A DNA stretch of 64,000 nucleotides from Sphingomonas naasensis. GTDB taxonomy: Bacteria; Pseudomonadota; Alphaproteobacteria; Sphingomonadales; Sphingomonadaceae. The stretch lies in NCBI RefSeq assembly GCF_004792695.1, contig NZ_SRXU01000007.1, forward strand, positions 124,001-188,000, written 5' to 3'. The stretch's first letter is position 1. Each line of letters starts with the position of its first letter. The position numbers and the translations under genes were made by a program. Positions 35,423 to 44,317 of this stretch are shown here, piece by piece. Below the pieces are notes generated by a model. That model saw nothing but the letters and a program-made list of their open reading frames with translations. It searched no databases and had not been told where the DNA came from.

Positions 35423-36256
35423 ATGGGCGAAGACGGGGCAGGGACGAACGGCGGCGAAGGCGGGACGAGCGGCGAGGACCTCCGCCGCCGCCGGATCCTG
35501 TGGCTCGCGCTCGGGCTCGCCGCCTTTCTCGTCGTCCAGTCGATCGCCAATGTCGAATCGACCGTCGAGGATATGGCCAAGCTCGGCGTGATCGAAAGCC
35601 GCACGCATGTCTGGACGTGGCAGCTCACCAGCGTGGTGGTCTGGCTGGCGCTGATGCCGCTGCTCGGCTGGCTGGTCGCGCGGGTGCGCCCGCCGCGCTT
35701 CTCGTGGCCGGTCACGATCCTGCTCCACGCGCTCGCCACGGTGCCGGTGTCGCTGGTCCATGTCGTCGCGATGGTCGCGCTGCGCAAGCTCGCCTATGCG
35801 GCGGGGGGCGAAGGCTATGATTTCGGGCCGTGGCCGATGACCCTGCTCTACGAATATCGCAAGGACGTCGCGTCCTATCTGCTCGCGGTGCTGTTCCTCG
35901 CCTTCGCCCAGTGGCTGCTCGCGCGGCCGGCACCGGCCGCGGCCCCGCAGCGCGACATGTTGCTCGTCGCCGACGGCAGCGTCACCCATCACGTGCCCCC
36001 CGATACGATCGAATCGGCCTCGGCGGCGGGCAATTATGTCGAGATCGTGTGGAGCGGGCGCGCCTTGCTCCACCGCGCCACGCTCGCGGCGCTGGCCGAA
36101 CGGCTAGGCCCGGACTTCGTGCGCATCCATCGCGGGCGGATCGTCCGCCGCGCCGCGGTGCGCAGCATCGAGACCGACAAGAGCGGCGATTTCACCGTCA
36201 CGCTCGAAAGCGGCGCCACGCTGCGCGGCAGCCGGCGCTATCGCGGCGGGCTTTGA
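35423..36256 (+). CDS. Membrane-bound LytTR-domain transcriptional regulator
   Basis: A 277-residue protein. Residues about 25-170 hold four transmembrane helices (ILWLALGLAAFLVVQSI, VVVWLALMPLLGWLVAR, ILLHALATVPVSLVHVVAM, YLLAVLFLAFAQWLLA). The C-terminal 100 residues form a LytTR DNA-binding domain (IESASAAGNYVEIVWSG, RATLAALAERLGPDFVRIHR, GRIVRRAAVRSIE, SGATLRGSRRY). It is a membrane sensor-regulator without a receiver domain. Flanking acyltransferase genes on the opposite strand are candidate targets. Confidence 0.9.
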   Translation: MGEDGAGTNGGEGGTSGEDLRRRRILWLALGLAAFLVVQSIANVESTVEDMAKLGVIESRTHVWTWQLTSVVVWLALMPLLGWLVARVRPPRFSWPVTILLHALATVPVSLVHVVAMVALRKLAYAAGGEGYDFGPWPMTLLYEYRKDVASYLLAVLFLAFAQWLLARPAPAAAPQRDMLLVADGSVTHHVPPDTIESASAAGNYVEIVWSGRALLHRATLAALAERLGPDFVRIHRGRIVRRAAVRSIETDKSGDFTVTLESGATLRGSRRYRGGL

Positions 36257-37402
36257 GGCGAGCCCGATCAGCGGCCTGAGCCAGCCGATCCGCCGCCCCG
36301 CCGCATAGACCGCGAAGCACACCAGCGCGGTGCCCGAGAGCAGCAGCGTGAACTCGGCGAACGGCCCGAGCGCGAGCGGCAGCGTGTACCAGGCGATCAG
36401 CACGATCGCCGGATGATGGACGATGTAGAAGGGGAACACCGCCTCGGCGAGCGGCTTGCGCCAGCGATGGTCGCGGTTCCACCAGCGCTCGGCGACATGG
36501 AACAGCGCGACGATCATGCTCCACGCCATCGCCACGCGCGCCGCGCGGTCGAGCGCCATCCATGCGTGCGGCGGGATCGCGGTCCCCGGCCAGGCCAGCT
36601 CGACCGTGACGAGCACCGCGCCGGCGATCGCCGCCACGCCGAGCGCCGCCTTCCACAGCCGCGCGATCGCCGGCCAGAGCTGCGGCGCCCCGGCCAGCGC
36701 GAAGCCGAACAGGAAGATCGGGACATATTGGCTGTGCCCGCTCCAGTCGCTTGCCAGCCCCTGCCGTTCGGGGACGACGAACAGCAGCGCGAGCCGCAGC
36801 GTCGCCAGCCCGGCGATCGGCACCCAGAGCAGCCGCGGCCCTTGCGCCAGCCAGGCCGCGGCGCGGTCCAGCCACGCGGCCACCGCAGCGCCGCGCCAGC
36901 CGATCAGCGCGGCGAGCAGCAGCGTGTAGGTCGCGAGATAGGCGACGAACCAGAGATGCTCCCAGCTCGGGAACTCGCGCCCGTAGAAACTGCCCGCGCG
37001 CCAATAGTCGATTGCCCAGAAATGGAGGTAATTGTGCGGGTAGCCGGTCTCGAGCACGCGCACCCACATCTCGAGCGGCACCACCGCCGCCATCCCGAAG
37101 CCGAGCGGCACCAGCAGCCGCAGCGCACGCGAGCGGGCAAAGGCCCGCGCGCCGCCCGATCGGTCGAACAGCTTGCGCGAGGCATAGCCCGATACCGCGA
37201 ACAGCAACGGCAGTCGCCACGGCGTCAGCAGCGCCATCGGGGCGATCAGCGCGGGATAGCTATGGGGGGTCTTGATCACCCACGCCCAGGGCGCGAACAC
37301 CATCGCGACGTGATAGACGATCAGCAGGGCGAACGCGGCGATGCGCAGCCAATCCATGCCGTAATGGCGCTGACCCTGTATCATCGGCGATGCCGCGCTC
37401 AT
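36104..37402 (-). CDS. Acyltransferase-3-family membrane protein (copy 2), 3' end overlapping the LytTR gene
   Basis: A 432-residue paralogue of the 34151-35332 product (RHYGMDWLRIAAFALLIVYH, VSGYASRKLF, FPFYIVHHPAIVLIAWYT, IGWLRPLIGLASKP). The family core ends about 48 residues before the stop. The remaining tail, from about AIAPAAAQRG to DAHEVRA, is antisense to the LytTR DNA-binding domain, giving a 153-base convergent overlap. The tail is probably dispensable, but the reading frame has no earlier stop. Confidence 0.85.
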   Translation of the reverse strand: MSAASPMIQGQRHYGMDWLRIAAFALLIVYHVAMVFAPWAWVIKTPHSYPALIAPMALLTPWRLPLLFAVSGYASRKLFDRSGGARAFARSRALRLLVPLGFGMAAVVPLEMWVRVLETGYPHNYLHFWAIDYWRAGSFYGREFPSWEHLWFVAYLATYTLLLAALIGWRGAAVAAWLDRAAAWLAQGPRLLWVPIAGLATLRLALLFVVPERQGLASDWSGHSQYVPIFLFGFALAGAPQLWPAIARLWKAALGVAAIAGAVLVTVELAWPGTAIPPHAWMALDRAARVAMAWSMIVALFHVAERWWNRDHRWRKPLAEAVFPFYIVHHPAIVLIAWYTLPLALGPFAEFTLLLSGTALVCFAVYAAGRRIGWLRPLIGLASKPAAIAPAAAQRGAAFERDGEIAALVGLDAAHRGAADDPPAMDAHEVRA

Positions 37403-37423
37403 CGTTTCGGACCCGTTTCGCCT

Positions 37424-37476
37424 TTGCCGGCGGGCAAGCGCGCGCTATAATCCCGACTCTCTAATCAAAACATTAG
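37424..37476 (+). promoter_or_regulatory. Strong promoter with AT-rich inverted repeat before the protease-nuclease gene
   Basis: TTGCCG (37424-37429), 16 bases, then a perfect TATAAT (37446-37451). The inverted repeat CTAAT-caaaac-ATTAG occupies 37461-37476, just downstream of the expected start point. Consensus -10 boxes are rare in this G+C-rich window, so the signal stands out. The repeat could be a repressor site. Confidence 0.6.
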
Positions 37477-37537
37477 TGGCCACCCGTCGCATGGCCGAAT
37501 TCGCGTCTGTCGATTTCGCAGCATGGGGGGACGTCCG

Positions 37538-39502
37538 ATGGCCTCGATCGAGAATTCGCCAATCGCAATGCGGCCTGCGGTCGTCGAGGACGAAGCGGTC
37601 ATTGCGGAAATCGCGCAGGCCGCCGCCCGGGCGCGTGCCGGCAGTCCGGCGGCCCGGCGCCGCGCCCGCGTCGTGCGCGCGAAGACCGACAAGGATTTCG
37701 CCACGCGGCTCGGCTTCGTCGAACAGACGCAGAGCGACCCGAACGGCTTCGAGCGGATCATCGGCACCAGCAATCTGCTCGCGATCAACTTTCTCGATCG
37801 CGGCAGGCGCTCGGCCGATGCGGTGTGCCGGATCAAGCTGCCGATGGAGGGCGGTCATGCCTATGGCACCGGCTTCCTGATCTCGCCGCGGCTGCTGATG
37901 ACCAACAACCACGTCCTCGCCAGCGCTGCCGAGGCCGCGCAGGCCGAGGCCGAATTCGGCTATGAGCATGATCTCGACGGCGTGCTCGCGGATCCGGTCG
38001 GCTTCAACCTCGATCCGCATACGCTGTTCATCACCAGCGCCGAACTGGATGTGACGCTGGTGGCGGTGGCGGCGCTCGCCGAGAGCGGCAGGCCGCTCGA
38101 TCGCTATGGCTGGCTCCCGCTGATCCCGATGACCGGCAAGGTCGTCGACGGCGAATGGGTATCGATCATCCAGCACCCCAATGGCGATCCGAAGCAGATC
38201 GCGATCCATGCCAGCCAGGTGCTCAAGACCGCCGCCTCAGGCCCCGGCGGCGATCGGTCCAATTTCCTGCATTACTCGACCGATACCGAGCCGGGCTCGT
38301 CGGGCTCTCCGGTGTTCAACGATCAGTGGCAGGTCGTCGCGCTCCATCACAAGGCGGTCCCGGCGCCGCAACGATCGGCCAATGCGCCGGTCGAATGGAT
38401 CGCCAATGAAGGCGTGCGGATCAGCGCGATCTCGCGCTGGCTCGAGCGCAGCCGGTTCGAGGACGAGAACGCCCGGCGCGCGCTCGATCAGATCGGTCGC
38501 GCGATGGGCTTTCCGCCGCTGGTCGAGCCGGCGGTATCGGCATCCTCGCTCTGGCCGACCGAGCAATATGCCCCCTTCAGGCAAACGCGCTGGAAGGACC
38601 CCGAAATCGGCTATCGCCCCGATTTTCTGAGCAAGGCGATCGACCTCGAGCCGATCTACCGGGCGCGTGCCAAAGCGGGCGACGTCGCGCCGCTGCGCGA
38701 AGGGGCGGGGCACGAGCTGCGCTATTTCCATTTCTCGGCATTGCTCCACGCCCGGCGGCATTTTCCGCTGATGACCGCGGTCAATATCGACGGCGCCAAT
38801 CTGGTCCGCCCCGCCGAGCGCAAGGACACCTGGCGGCAGGATGCCCGCATCGACCCCGAATATCAGCCCGACGACAATTTCTACGTGCGCACCAGGGCCG
38901 AGGAGAAAGTCTATTTCAGCCGCGGGCATCTGGTGCGGCTGCTCGATCCCTGCTGGAGCCACGCCACCGATTCCGAGCAGCGCAAGGCCGACGGCATTCG
39001 CGGCATGGAGGACAGCTTCCATTTCACCAACGCCGCGCCGCAGGTGCAGAGCTACAATGACGAGGACTGGGGCAACCTCGAGGATTATATCCTCGAAAAG
39101 GCCCAGAGCAGCACGCGCCGGCTGAGCGTCTTCACCGGCCCGATCTTCCGCGATCGGGATCCCTGGTACGGGCGGCAGCGCACCGGCGGGCCGTGGCAGA
39201 TTCCGCTATCCTTCTGGAAGATCGCCGTGCTCCAGAAGACCGATACCCAGATCGTCGCCGCCGCCTTCATCGTCGGGCAGGTCGAGTATGTCCGGGCGCT
39301 CTACGAGGCCAAGATATATAGCGGGCTCAAGCCCTACTCGATCGAGGAGATCCGATCGCGCAAGCTGCAGACGACGATCGAGACCGTCGAAAAGCAGACC
39401 GGGCTGGATTTCGGCGCGCTCAAGCGCTTCGACGCGGCCAATGCGCTCGAATCGACGCGTCGGACGCGCTGGATCGCACGGCTCGACGACATCTCGATCT
39501 AA
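37538..39502 (+). CDS. Fusion of trypsin-like serine protease and DNA/RNA non-specific nuclease
   Basis: A 654-residue cytoplasmic-type protein (no signal peptide). Residues about 95-300 form an S1/S46-like chymotrypsin fold with the triad H125 (MTNNHVL), D171 (ELDVTLV) and S255 (PGSSGSPVF). After a linker of about 70 residues comes a beta-beta-alpha-metal nuclease domain (about 385-600) with RGH at 462-464 (SRGHL, the usual DRGH with Ser for Asp), FTNAAPQ with N498, and NLE at 513-515. Both active sites look intact. GGGGGG at 37525-37530 selects the ATG at 37538 over 37523. It is a single gene with its own promoter. A defence or toxin role is conceivable but inferred. Confidence 0.88.
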   Translation: MASIENSPIAMRPAVVEDEAVIAEIAQAAARARAGSPAARRRARVVRAKTDKDFATRLGFVEQTQSDPNGFERIIGTSNLLAINFLDRGRRSADAVCRIKLPMEGGHAYGTGFLISPRLLMTNNHVLASAAEAAQAEAEFGYEHDLDGVLADPVGFNLDPHTLFITSAELDVTLVAVAALAESGRPLDRYGWLPLIPMTGKVVDGEWVSIIQHPNGDPKQIAIHASQVLKTAASGPGGDRSNFLHYSTDTEPGSSGSPVFNDQWQVVALHHKAVPAPQRSANAPVEWIANEGVRISAISRWLERSRFEDENARRALDQIGRAMGFPPLVEPAVSASSLWPTEQYAPFRQTRWKDPEIGYRPDFLSKAIDLEPIYRARAKAGDVAPLREGAGHELRYFHFSALLHARRHFPLMTAVNIDGANLVRPAERKDTWRQDARIDPEYQPDDNFYVRTRAEEKVYFSRGHLVRLLDPCWSHATDSEQRKADGIRGMEDSFHFTNAAPQVQSYNDEDWGNLEDYILEKAQSSTRRLSVFTGPIFRDRDPWYGRQRTGGPWQIPLSFWKIAVLQKTDTQIVAAAFIVGQVEYVRALYEAKIYSGLKPYSIEEIRSRKLQTTIETVEKQTGLDFGALKRFDAANALESTRRTRWIARLDDISI

Positions 39503-39557
39503 GGCTCGCAACCGGCTGCCGCTGACGCTATATGGGCGCTGTCCACCGAGAGTAGCC

Positions 39558-40682
39558 ATGTCCGTACGCCCCTGGCGCGATATCGTCCGCCGTCCCAGCC
39601 GCCAGATCATGGTGGGCAATGTTCCCGTCGGCGGCGATGCGCCGGTCACCGTCCAGACGATGACCAATACCGCCACGTCCGACGCGAAGGCGACGATCGA
39701 CCAGATCCGCCGCTGCGAGGAGGCGGGCGCCGACATCATCCGCGTCTCGTGCCCCGATGTGGAGAGCACCGCCGCGTTGAAGCAGATCGTCCGCGCCAGT
39801 CGCGTGCCGCTCGTTGCCGACATCCATTTCCACTACAAGCGCGCGCTCGAAGCCGCCGATGCCGGCGCCGCCTGCCTGCGGATCAATCCGGGCAACATCG
39901 GCTCGGCCGATCGCGTCAACGAAGTCGTCAACGCCGCCAAGGCCAATGGCTGCGCGATCCGCATCGGCGTCAATGCCGGCAGCCTCGAGAAGGATCTGCT
40001 CGAGAAGTACGGCGAGCCCTGCCCCGAGGCGCTGGTCGAGTCGGCGCTCGATCACATCAAGCTGCTTCAGGACCGCGACTTCCACGAATTCAAGGTCGCG
40101 GTGAAGGCAAGCGACGTATTCCTCGCCGTCGCCGCCTATCAGCAGCTCGCCGACGCGGTCGATTGCCCGCTCCATCTCGGCATCACCGAAGCCGGCGGGT
40201 TCGTCGGCGGCACGGTCAAGAGCGCGATCGGGATCGGCTCGCTGCTCTGGTTCGGGATCGGCGACACGATCCGCGTCAGCCTCTCGGCCGAGCCCGAGGA
40301 GGAAGTCCGCGTCGGCTTCGAGATCCTGAAGGCGCTCGGCATCCGCAATCGCGGCGTTCGGGTGGTGAGTTGCCCGAGCTGCGCGCGGCAGGGCTTCGAC
40401 GTGATCCGCACCGTCCAGACGCTCGAGGAGCGGCTCCAGCACATCCGCATCCCGATGTCGCTGTCGGTGCTCGGCTGCGTCGTCAACGGCCCGGGCGAGG
40501 CGCGCGAGACCGATATCGGCCTCACCGGCGGCGGCAATGGCAAGCACATGGTCTATCTGTCGGGGGTGACCGATCATACCGTGTCGAGCGAGGACATGCT
40601 CGATCACATCGTCAAGCTCGTCGAGGCCAAGGCGGCCGAGATCGAGGCCGTGGAGAGCGCCGCCGCGCAAGCCGCGGAGTGA
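39558..40682 (+). CDS. ispG: 4-hydroxy-3-methylbut-2-enyl diphosphate synthase (flavodoxin)
   Basis: IspG (GcpE) makes HMBPP from MEcPP in the non-mevalonate isoprenoid pathway using a [4Fe-4S] cluster. The 374-residue protein has the cluster cysteines C272, C275 ([11 protein letters not shown]) and C307 ([11 protein letters not shown]) with E314. The N-terminal TIM barrel starts [20 protein letters not shown]. The frame is open upstream, but the ATG at 39558 gives the family length. The stop overlaps the next GTG start. Confidence 0.97.
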   Translation: MSVRPWRDIVRRPSRQIMVGNVPVGGDAPVTVQTMTNTATSDAKATIDQIRRCEEAGADIIRVSCPDVESTAALKQIVRASRVPLVADIHFHYKRALEAADAGAACLRINPGNIGSADRVNEVVNAAKANGCAIRIGVNAGSLEKDLLEKYGEPCPEALVESALDHIKLLQDRDFHEFKVAVKASDVFLAVAAYQQLADAVDCPLHLGITEAGGFVGGTVKSAIGIGSLLWFGIGDTIRVSLSAEPEEEVRVGFEILKALGIRNRGVRVVSCPSCARQGFDVIRTVQTLEERLQHIRIPMSLSVLGCVVNGPGEARETDIGLTGGGNGKHMVYLSGVTDHTVSSEDMLDHIVKLVEAKAAEIEAVESAAAQAAE

Positions 40683-41584
40683 ACCGTCCCGGCAGCCAGG
40701 TCGCCGCCGCGTTCGCGGCCGCTTGCGCCGGCATCGCGCTCTACGCGGTGATGGACGCGGTGATGAAGGGGCTGGTGCTCGCGATCGGCGCCTTCGCCGC
40801 GCTGTTCTGGCGACTGGTCGCGGGGACTTTGCTCTCGGGCGTCCTCTACGGCTTCTCGCGCCCCAAATGGCCGCCGCTGGCCACGATCCGCGTCCATTTC
40901 GCGCGCAGCGCCGTGGTCGCGGTGATGGCAATCGCCTTTTTCTGGGGAATCGGCCGCGTGCCGCTCGCCGAGGCGATCGCGCTGTCGTTCATCGCGCCGC
41001 TGATCGCGCTCGCTCTCGCCGCGATATTCCTCAAGGAGCAGATCGGCATGCGCTCGGTGCTGGCGTCGCTGCTCGGGCTCGTCGGGGTCGGCGTGATCCT
41101 CGCCGGACGGCTCGGCGCGACGCAGAGCGACGATGCGCTGCTCGGGATGGCCGCGATACTGCTCTCGGCGGTGTTCTACGCGATCAACCTCGTGATCGCC
41201 CGGCATCAGGCGCAGATCGCGAAGCCGCTCGAGATCGCTGCATTCCAGAATGTGTTCGTCCTCGCGATCTTCTGCGTTCCGGCACCGTTGCTGCTGCGCT
41301 TGCCCGAGGCGCAGCATCTGCCGGCGATCGCCGCCGCCGCTGGCCTTGCGATCGTCTCGCTGCTGCTGCTTTCCTGGGCCTATGCGCGCGCCGAGGCGCA
41401 GATATTGCTCACCGTCGAATATACCGCCTTCATCTGGGCCTCGCTCATGGGCTGGTGGGTGTTCGGCGAGAAGCTCACGCTTGCCACCGTGGCGGGCACC
41501 GTCCTGATCGTCGCCGGATGCCTACTCGTCGCGCGCAGGCAGCACAGCGGCGCCGCACCCGAAGCAGAGGCTGCCCTGCCATGA
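40679..41584 (+). CDS. EamA/DMT-superfamily transporter
   Basis: A 301-residue inner-membrane protein with ten helices arranged as two EamA repeats (from about 10 and from about 150, [20 protein letters not shown]). The segment [20 protein letters not shown] is typical of the RhaT/EamA group. It starts at GTG 40679, overlapping ispG by four bases, and ends with an ATGA overlap with the acetyltransferase. It exports or imports a small metabolite that cannot be named. Confidence 0.9.
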   Translation: MNRPGSQVAAAFAAACAGIALYAVMDAVMKGLVLAIGAFAALFWRLVAGTLLSGVLYGFSRPKWPPLATIRVHFARSAVVAVMAIAFFWGIGRVPLAEAIALSFIAPLIALALAAIFLKEQIGMRSVLASLLGLVGVGVILAGRLGATQSDDALLGMAAILLSAVFYAINLVIARHQAQIAKPLEIAAFQNVFVLAIFCVPAPLLLRLPEAQHLPAIAAAAGLAIVSLLLLSWAYARAEAQILLTVEYTAFIWASLMGWWVFGEKLTLATVAGTVLIVAGCLLVARRQHSGAAPEAEAALP

Positions 41585-42057
41585 TCGAGATCCGTCCCGC
41601 CACGCCCGCCGACGTGCCGCTGATCCTGCGGCTGGTGCGCGAGCTCGCCGAGTTTGAGCGCGAACCCGACGCGGTAAAGGCGACCGAGCCGATGCTGGAG
41701 CAGGCGCTGTTCGGCGAACGCCCCGCCGCCGAGGCGGTGATCGCCGAAGTCGACGGTACGCCGGCCGGCTTCGCGCTGTTCTTCCAGAATTTCTCGACCT
41801 GGACCGGCCGCCCCGGAATCTATCTCGAGGATCTCTACGTCACCCCCGCCGCGCGCGGCGCCGGAGTCGGCACCGCGCTGCTGCGCCATCTCGCCGGGGT
41901 CGCGCTCGATCGCGGCTGCGGTCGGTTCGAATGGGCGGTGCTCGACTGGAACCAGCCGGCGATCGACTTCTATCGCGCGATGGGCGCGGTCGGCATGGAC
42001 GAATGGCGCGTCCAGCGCGTCGCCGGCGATTCGCTCGCCCGGCTGGCGGGGCGCTAG
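41581..42057 (+). CDS. GNAT-family N-acetyltransferase (diamine acetyltransferase-like)
   Basis: A 158-residue protein whose pattern [50 protein letters not shown] and FEWAVLDWNQPAIDFYRAMG closely follows the spermidine/spermine N1-acetyltransferase (SAT1)-like subgroup. Acetyl-CoA binds at RGAGVGTALL (about 97-106). The acceptor is probably an amine, but this is inferred. It is coupled to the upstream transporter. Confidence 0.92.
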   Translation: MIEIRPATPADVPLILRLVRELAEFEREPDAVKATEPMLEQALFGERPAAEAVIAEVDGTPAGFALFFQNFSTWTGRPGIYLEDLYVTPAARGAGVGTALLRHLAGVALDRGCGRFEWAVLDWNQPAIDFYRAMGAVGMDEWRVQRVAGDSLARLAGR

Positions 42058-42060
42058 GCG

Positions 42061-42378
42061 ATGGCCTGGGCCTGGCTGATCCTCGGCGGCCTGTTCGAAG
42101 TCGGCTTCACCACCTGCCTGCGCTTCGCCGACGGGTTCAGGAACGTCCCATGGACGCTCGGTTTCCTCGTCTCGGTGTCGCTGTCGATGCTCCTCCTCGA
42201 CATCGCCGCCCGCACCATTCCGATGGGCACCGCCTATGCGGTGTGGACCGGCATCGGCGCGCTCGGTACGGTGATCATCGGCATGATCTGGTTCGGGGAA
42301 CCCTTCACAGTGACGCGCTCGCTGCTCATCCTCGGCGTGGTCGCCTGCATCGCGGGCCTCAAGCTCACCGCGCACTGA
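42061..42378 (+). CDS. Small multidrug resistance (SMR) family transporter
   Basis: A 105-residue protein with four helices. The membrane-embedded Glu is E13 (LGGLFEVGFTTCLRF). The run YAVWTGIGALGTVIIGMIWFGE is typical. The sequence is closer to the SugE/Gdx (guanidinium exporter) branch than to EmrE, judged by eye. SMR proteins act as antiparallel dimers using proton exchange. It follows the acetyltransferase stop by three bases. Confidence 0.92.
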   Translation: MAWAWLILGGLFEVGFTTCLRFADGFRNVPWTLGFLVSVSLSMLLLDIAARTIPMGTAYAVWTGIGALGTVIIGMIWFGEPFTVTRSLLILGVVACIAGLKLTAH

Positions 42379-42734
42379 TGGCCGTCGACGAGGGCCTTGT
42401 CGCATGGGTGACCGAGGCGCTCGAGCCGGTCGGCAGCGTGACGATGCGCCGGATGATGGGCGGCGCGACGCTGTACATCGACGGCACGATCTTCGGAATC
42501 GTCCATGACGGCGAGCTCTGGTTCAAGGCCGATGCCGAGAGCAACGCGCTCTGGGACGAGGCGGGGCATCGCGAACGGTTCACCGTGATGTTCTCGACCG
42601 GCATGTCCGACACGATGAATTACCGCCGCGCGCCGAGCGACGTGTACGACGATGCCGATGCGATGCGCGAATGGGCTGCCCACGCCATCGCCGCCGGCAT
42701 GCGCGCGCCGAAGAAGAAGCCGAAGAAGCGCTAA
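42378..42734 (+). CDS. TfoX/Sxy N-terminal domain protein
   Basis: A 118-residue protein containing only the TfoX N-terminal domain: RRMMGGATLYIDGTIFGIVH, GELWFKADAESNALWDEAG and MNYRRAPSDVYDDADAMREW. The C-terminal competence-regulator domain is absent, and a Lys-rich tail (KKKPKKR) ends the protein. Single-domain members are common in alphaproteobacteria and have no established role. The ATG shares one base with the SMR stop. Confidence 0.9.
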   Translation: MAVDEGLVAWVTEALEPVGSVTMRRMMGGATLYIDGTIFGIVHDGELWFKADAESNALWDEAGHRERFTVMFSTGMSDTMNYRRAPSDVYDDADAMREWAAHAIAAGMRAPKKKPKKR

Positions 42735-42877
42735 TCCCTCTCCCCTTGTGGGAGAGGGAGGGAGCCGATGAAATCGGCGGAAGGGTGAGGGGGAGTGTGT
42801 CCTACCAGACCTCCCCCTCATCCTTCCCACTCGATTTCATCGAGTGGGCCCCTTCCTTTCCCACAAGGGGAGAAGGA
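42735..42877. repeat. Long extragenic inverted repeat (CCCTCTCCCCTTGTGGGAGAGGG type)
   Basis: It begins right after the TfoX-like stop. Left arm: TCCCTCTCCCCTTGTGGGAG with GCCGATGAAATCGG. Right arm: CTCGATTTCATCGAG and TTTCCCACAAGGGGAGA. Centre: GAGGGGGAGTGTG against CCTCCCCCTC. It is located between convergent genes and could end transcription on both strands. Confidence 0.83.
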
Positions 42878-42884
42878 GGAGTAC

Positions 42885-43529
42885 CTATCCCCCCAGCACG
42901 TTGATCGTGAACGCGACGATGCCGAGGTTGAACACGAACGCCGCGAGGCAGTGCAAGGTCACCACCTTGCGGATCCCCCGGTCGGTGACGCTGACGTCGC
43001 TGGTCTGGAAGGTCATGCCGAGGCAGAAGGCGAAATAGACGAAGTCCCAGTAATCGGGCTCGGGCTCTTCGGGGAATTCGAGGCCGGCGGCGTCGCCGCC
43101 GTCGCCCGAGCGATAATAGAGATGCGCATAGTGCAGCGCGAAGATCGTGTTGCTGAACACCCAGCTCAACACCAGCGTCCCGACGATCAGCGCGATCGCG
43201 CGCCCATCGGGCGCATCGCCCTGCATCAGCTCGCTGGCGACTGCGACGAGGACGACGAGGCTCACTGCGAAGGTCAGGAAGAGCAGCAGCAGCCGGTTGG
43301 CGTCGTTGAGCCGCGCCGAGCGGCGCATGTCGTCCGAGCGGTGGCCGAGCAGCGGCAGCACCGCGAGCAGGAACACCACCGCCCCGGCATCGAACCCGAG
43401 CATCGCTCCGGTGCGCAGCCCGAAGGCGGGGATCGCGAAGAACAGCGCGATCGCAGTGGCGGCGAGGAACAGCAGGAAGCGCGGCGGGGCAATCAGGTTG
43501 CCGATCGCACGTGGGGGATCGGTGGTCAT
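42885..43529 (-). CDS. DUF1345-family membrane protein
   Basis: A 214-residue polytopic protein, with helices LIAPPRFLLFLAATAIALFF, AGAVVFLLAVLPLLG, RLLLLFLTFAVSLVVLVAV and IALIVGTLVLSWVFSNTIFA. DUF1345 signatures include the early DxxA pair, FALHYAHLYY and DYWDFVYFAFCLGMTFQTSD with its end ALHYAHLYY...VSVTDRGIRKVV. The function is unknown. The gene is bracketed by two different REP-type repeats. Confidence 0.9.
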   Translation of the reverse strand: MTTDPPRAIGNLIAPPRFLLFLAATAIALFFAIPAFGLRTGAMLGFDAGAVVFLLAVLPLLGHRSDDMRRSARLNDANRLLLLFLTFAVSLVVLVAVASELMQGDAPDGRAIALIVGTLVLSWVFSNTIFALHYAHLYYRSGDGGDAAGLEFPEEPEPDYWDFVYFAFCLGMTFQTSDVSVTDRGIRKVVTLHCLAAFVFNLGIVAFTINVLGG

Positions 43530-43568
43530 CAGACCAGCCTAGAGCTTGATCCAGCCGGTTGAAAGCAG

Positions 43569-43674
43569 CCTGTTCCCGGCGAAGGCCGGGGCCCAGTTGC
43601 CATGCCGTCGGAGAGGATGGTCTTCGCTCGCCGGGTTCGTCGATCCTGGGCCCCGGCCTTCGCCGGGGAACAGG
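43569..43674. repeat. Extragenic inverted repeat (CCTGTTCCCGGCGAAGGCCGGGG type)
   Basis: The left arm CCTGTTCCCGGCGAAGGCCG plus GGGCCCAG (43569-43596) is mirrored by CTGGGCCCCGGCCTTCGCCG plus GGGAACAGG (43646-43674). Each arm folds on itself. It lies between the starts/ends of the DUF1345 gene and ppa. It is the same architecture as 19343-19420. Confidence 0.85.
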
Positions 43675-43697
43675 TGCAAGCGAACCCGGCCAGTGCC

Positions 43698-44282
43698 TCA
43701 ACCCTGCGGGGTGCTGACCCCGGTGGCGTCGACCGAAGCCTTCGCGGCGGCCTTGTTGCTGTTGTAGCGTTCGATCGCCTCGAGCGTGATGCGACGCGCA
43801 TCCTCGGCGCCGCCCCAGGTGCCGACGCGCACCCATTTCTTCTTCTCGAGATCCTTATAGTGCGTGAAGAAATGCTCGATCTGCTCCATCACGATGCTGG
43901 GCAGGTCGTCCTTTTCCTCGATGTCCGAATAATAAGGGAAGGTCTTGTCGTCGGGGACGCAGACCAGCTTCTCGTCGCCGCCGGCCTCGTCCTCGAGGTT
44001 GAGCACCGCGATCGGGCGCGCGCGGACGACGCAGCCCGGCACGAAGGGCGAGCGCGCGATCACCAGCGCGTCGAGCGGATCACCATCGGGCGAGAGCGTG
44101 TGCGGCACGAAGCCGTAATTGGCCGGGTAGCGCATCGGGGTGTGGAGGATGCGGTCGACGAACAGCGCGCCGCTCGCCTTGTCGAACTCGTATTTCACCG
44201 GCTCGCCGCCGGTCGGGACCTCGATGATGACGTTGAGGTTGTTCGGCGGATCATCACCCACCGGAATCAGATCGATACGCAT
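43698..44282 (-). CDS. ppa: Inorganic pyrophosphatase (family I)
   Basis: A 194-residue soluble Mg-dependent enzyme hydrolysing pyrophosphate and so pulling biosynthetic reactions. The family I signature DGDPLDALV (about 67-75) contains catalytic Asp residues. Others are in MRYPANYGFVPHTLS, VLNLEDEAGGDEK and KTFPYYSDIEE. The C-terminus is extended by a Ser/Ala-rich tail of about 15 residues after the family core. Confidence 0.97.
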   Translation of the reverse strand: MRIDLIPVGDDPPNNLNVIIEVPTGGEPVKYEFDKASGALFVDRILHTPMRYPANYGFVPHTLSPDGDPLDALVIARSPFVPGCVVRARPIAVLNLEDEAGGDEKLVCVPDDKTFPYYSDIEEKDDLPSIVMEQIEHFFTHYKDLEKKKWVRVGTWGGAEDARRITLEAIERYNSNKAAAKASVDATGVSTPQG

Positions 44283-44317
44283 TTCAGACCTTGCTTGGGT
44301 TGGCGCCCGGCCCCGTC

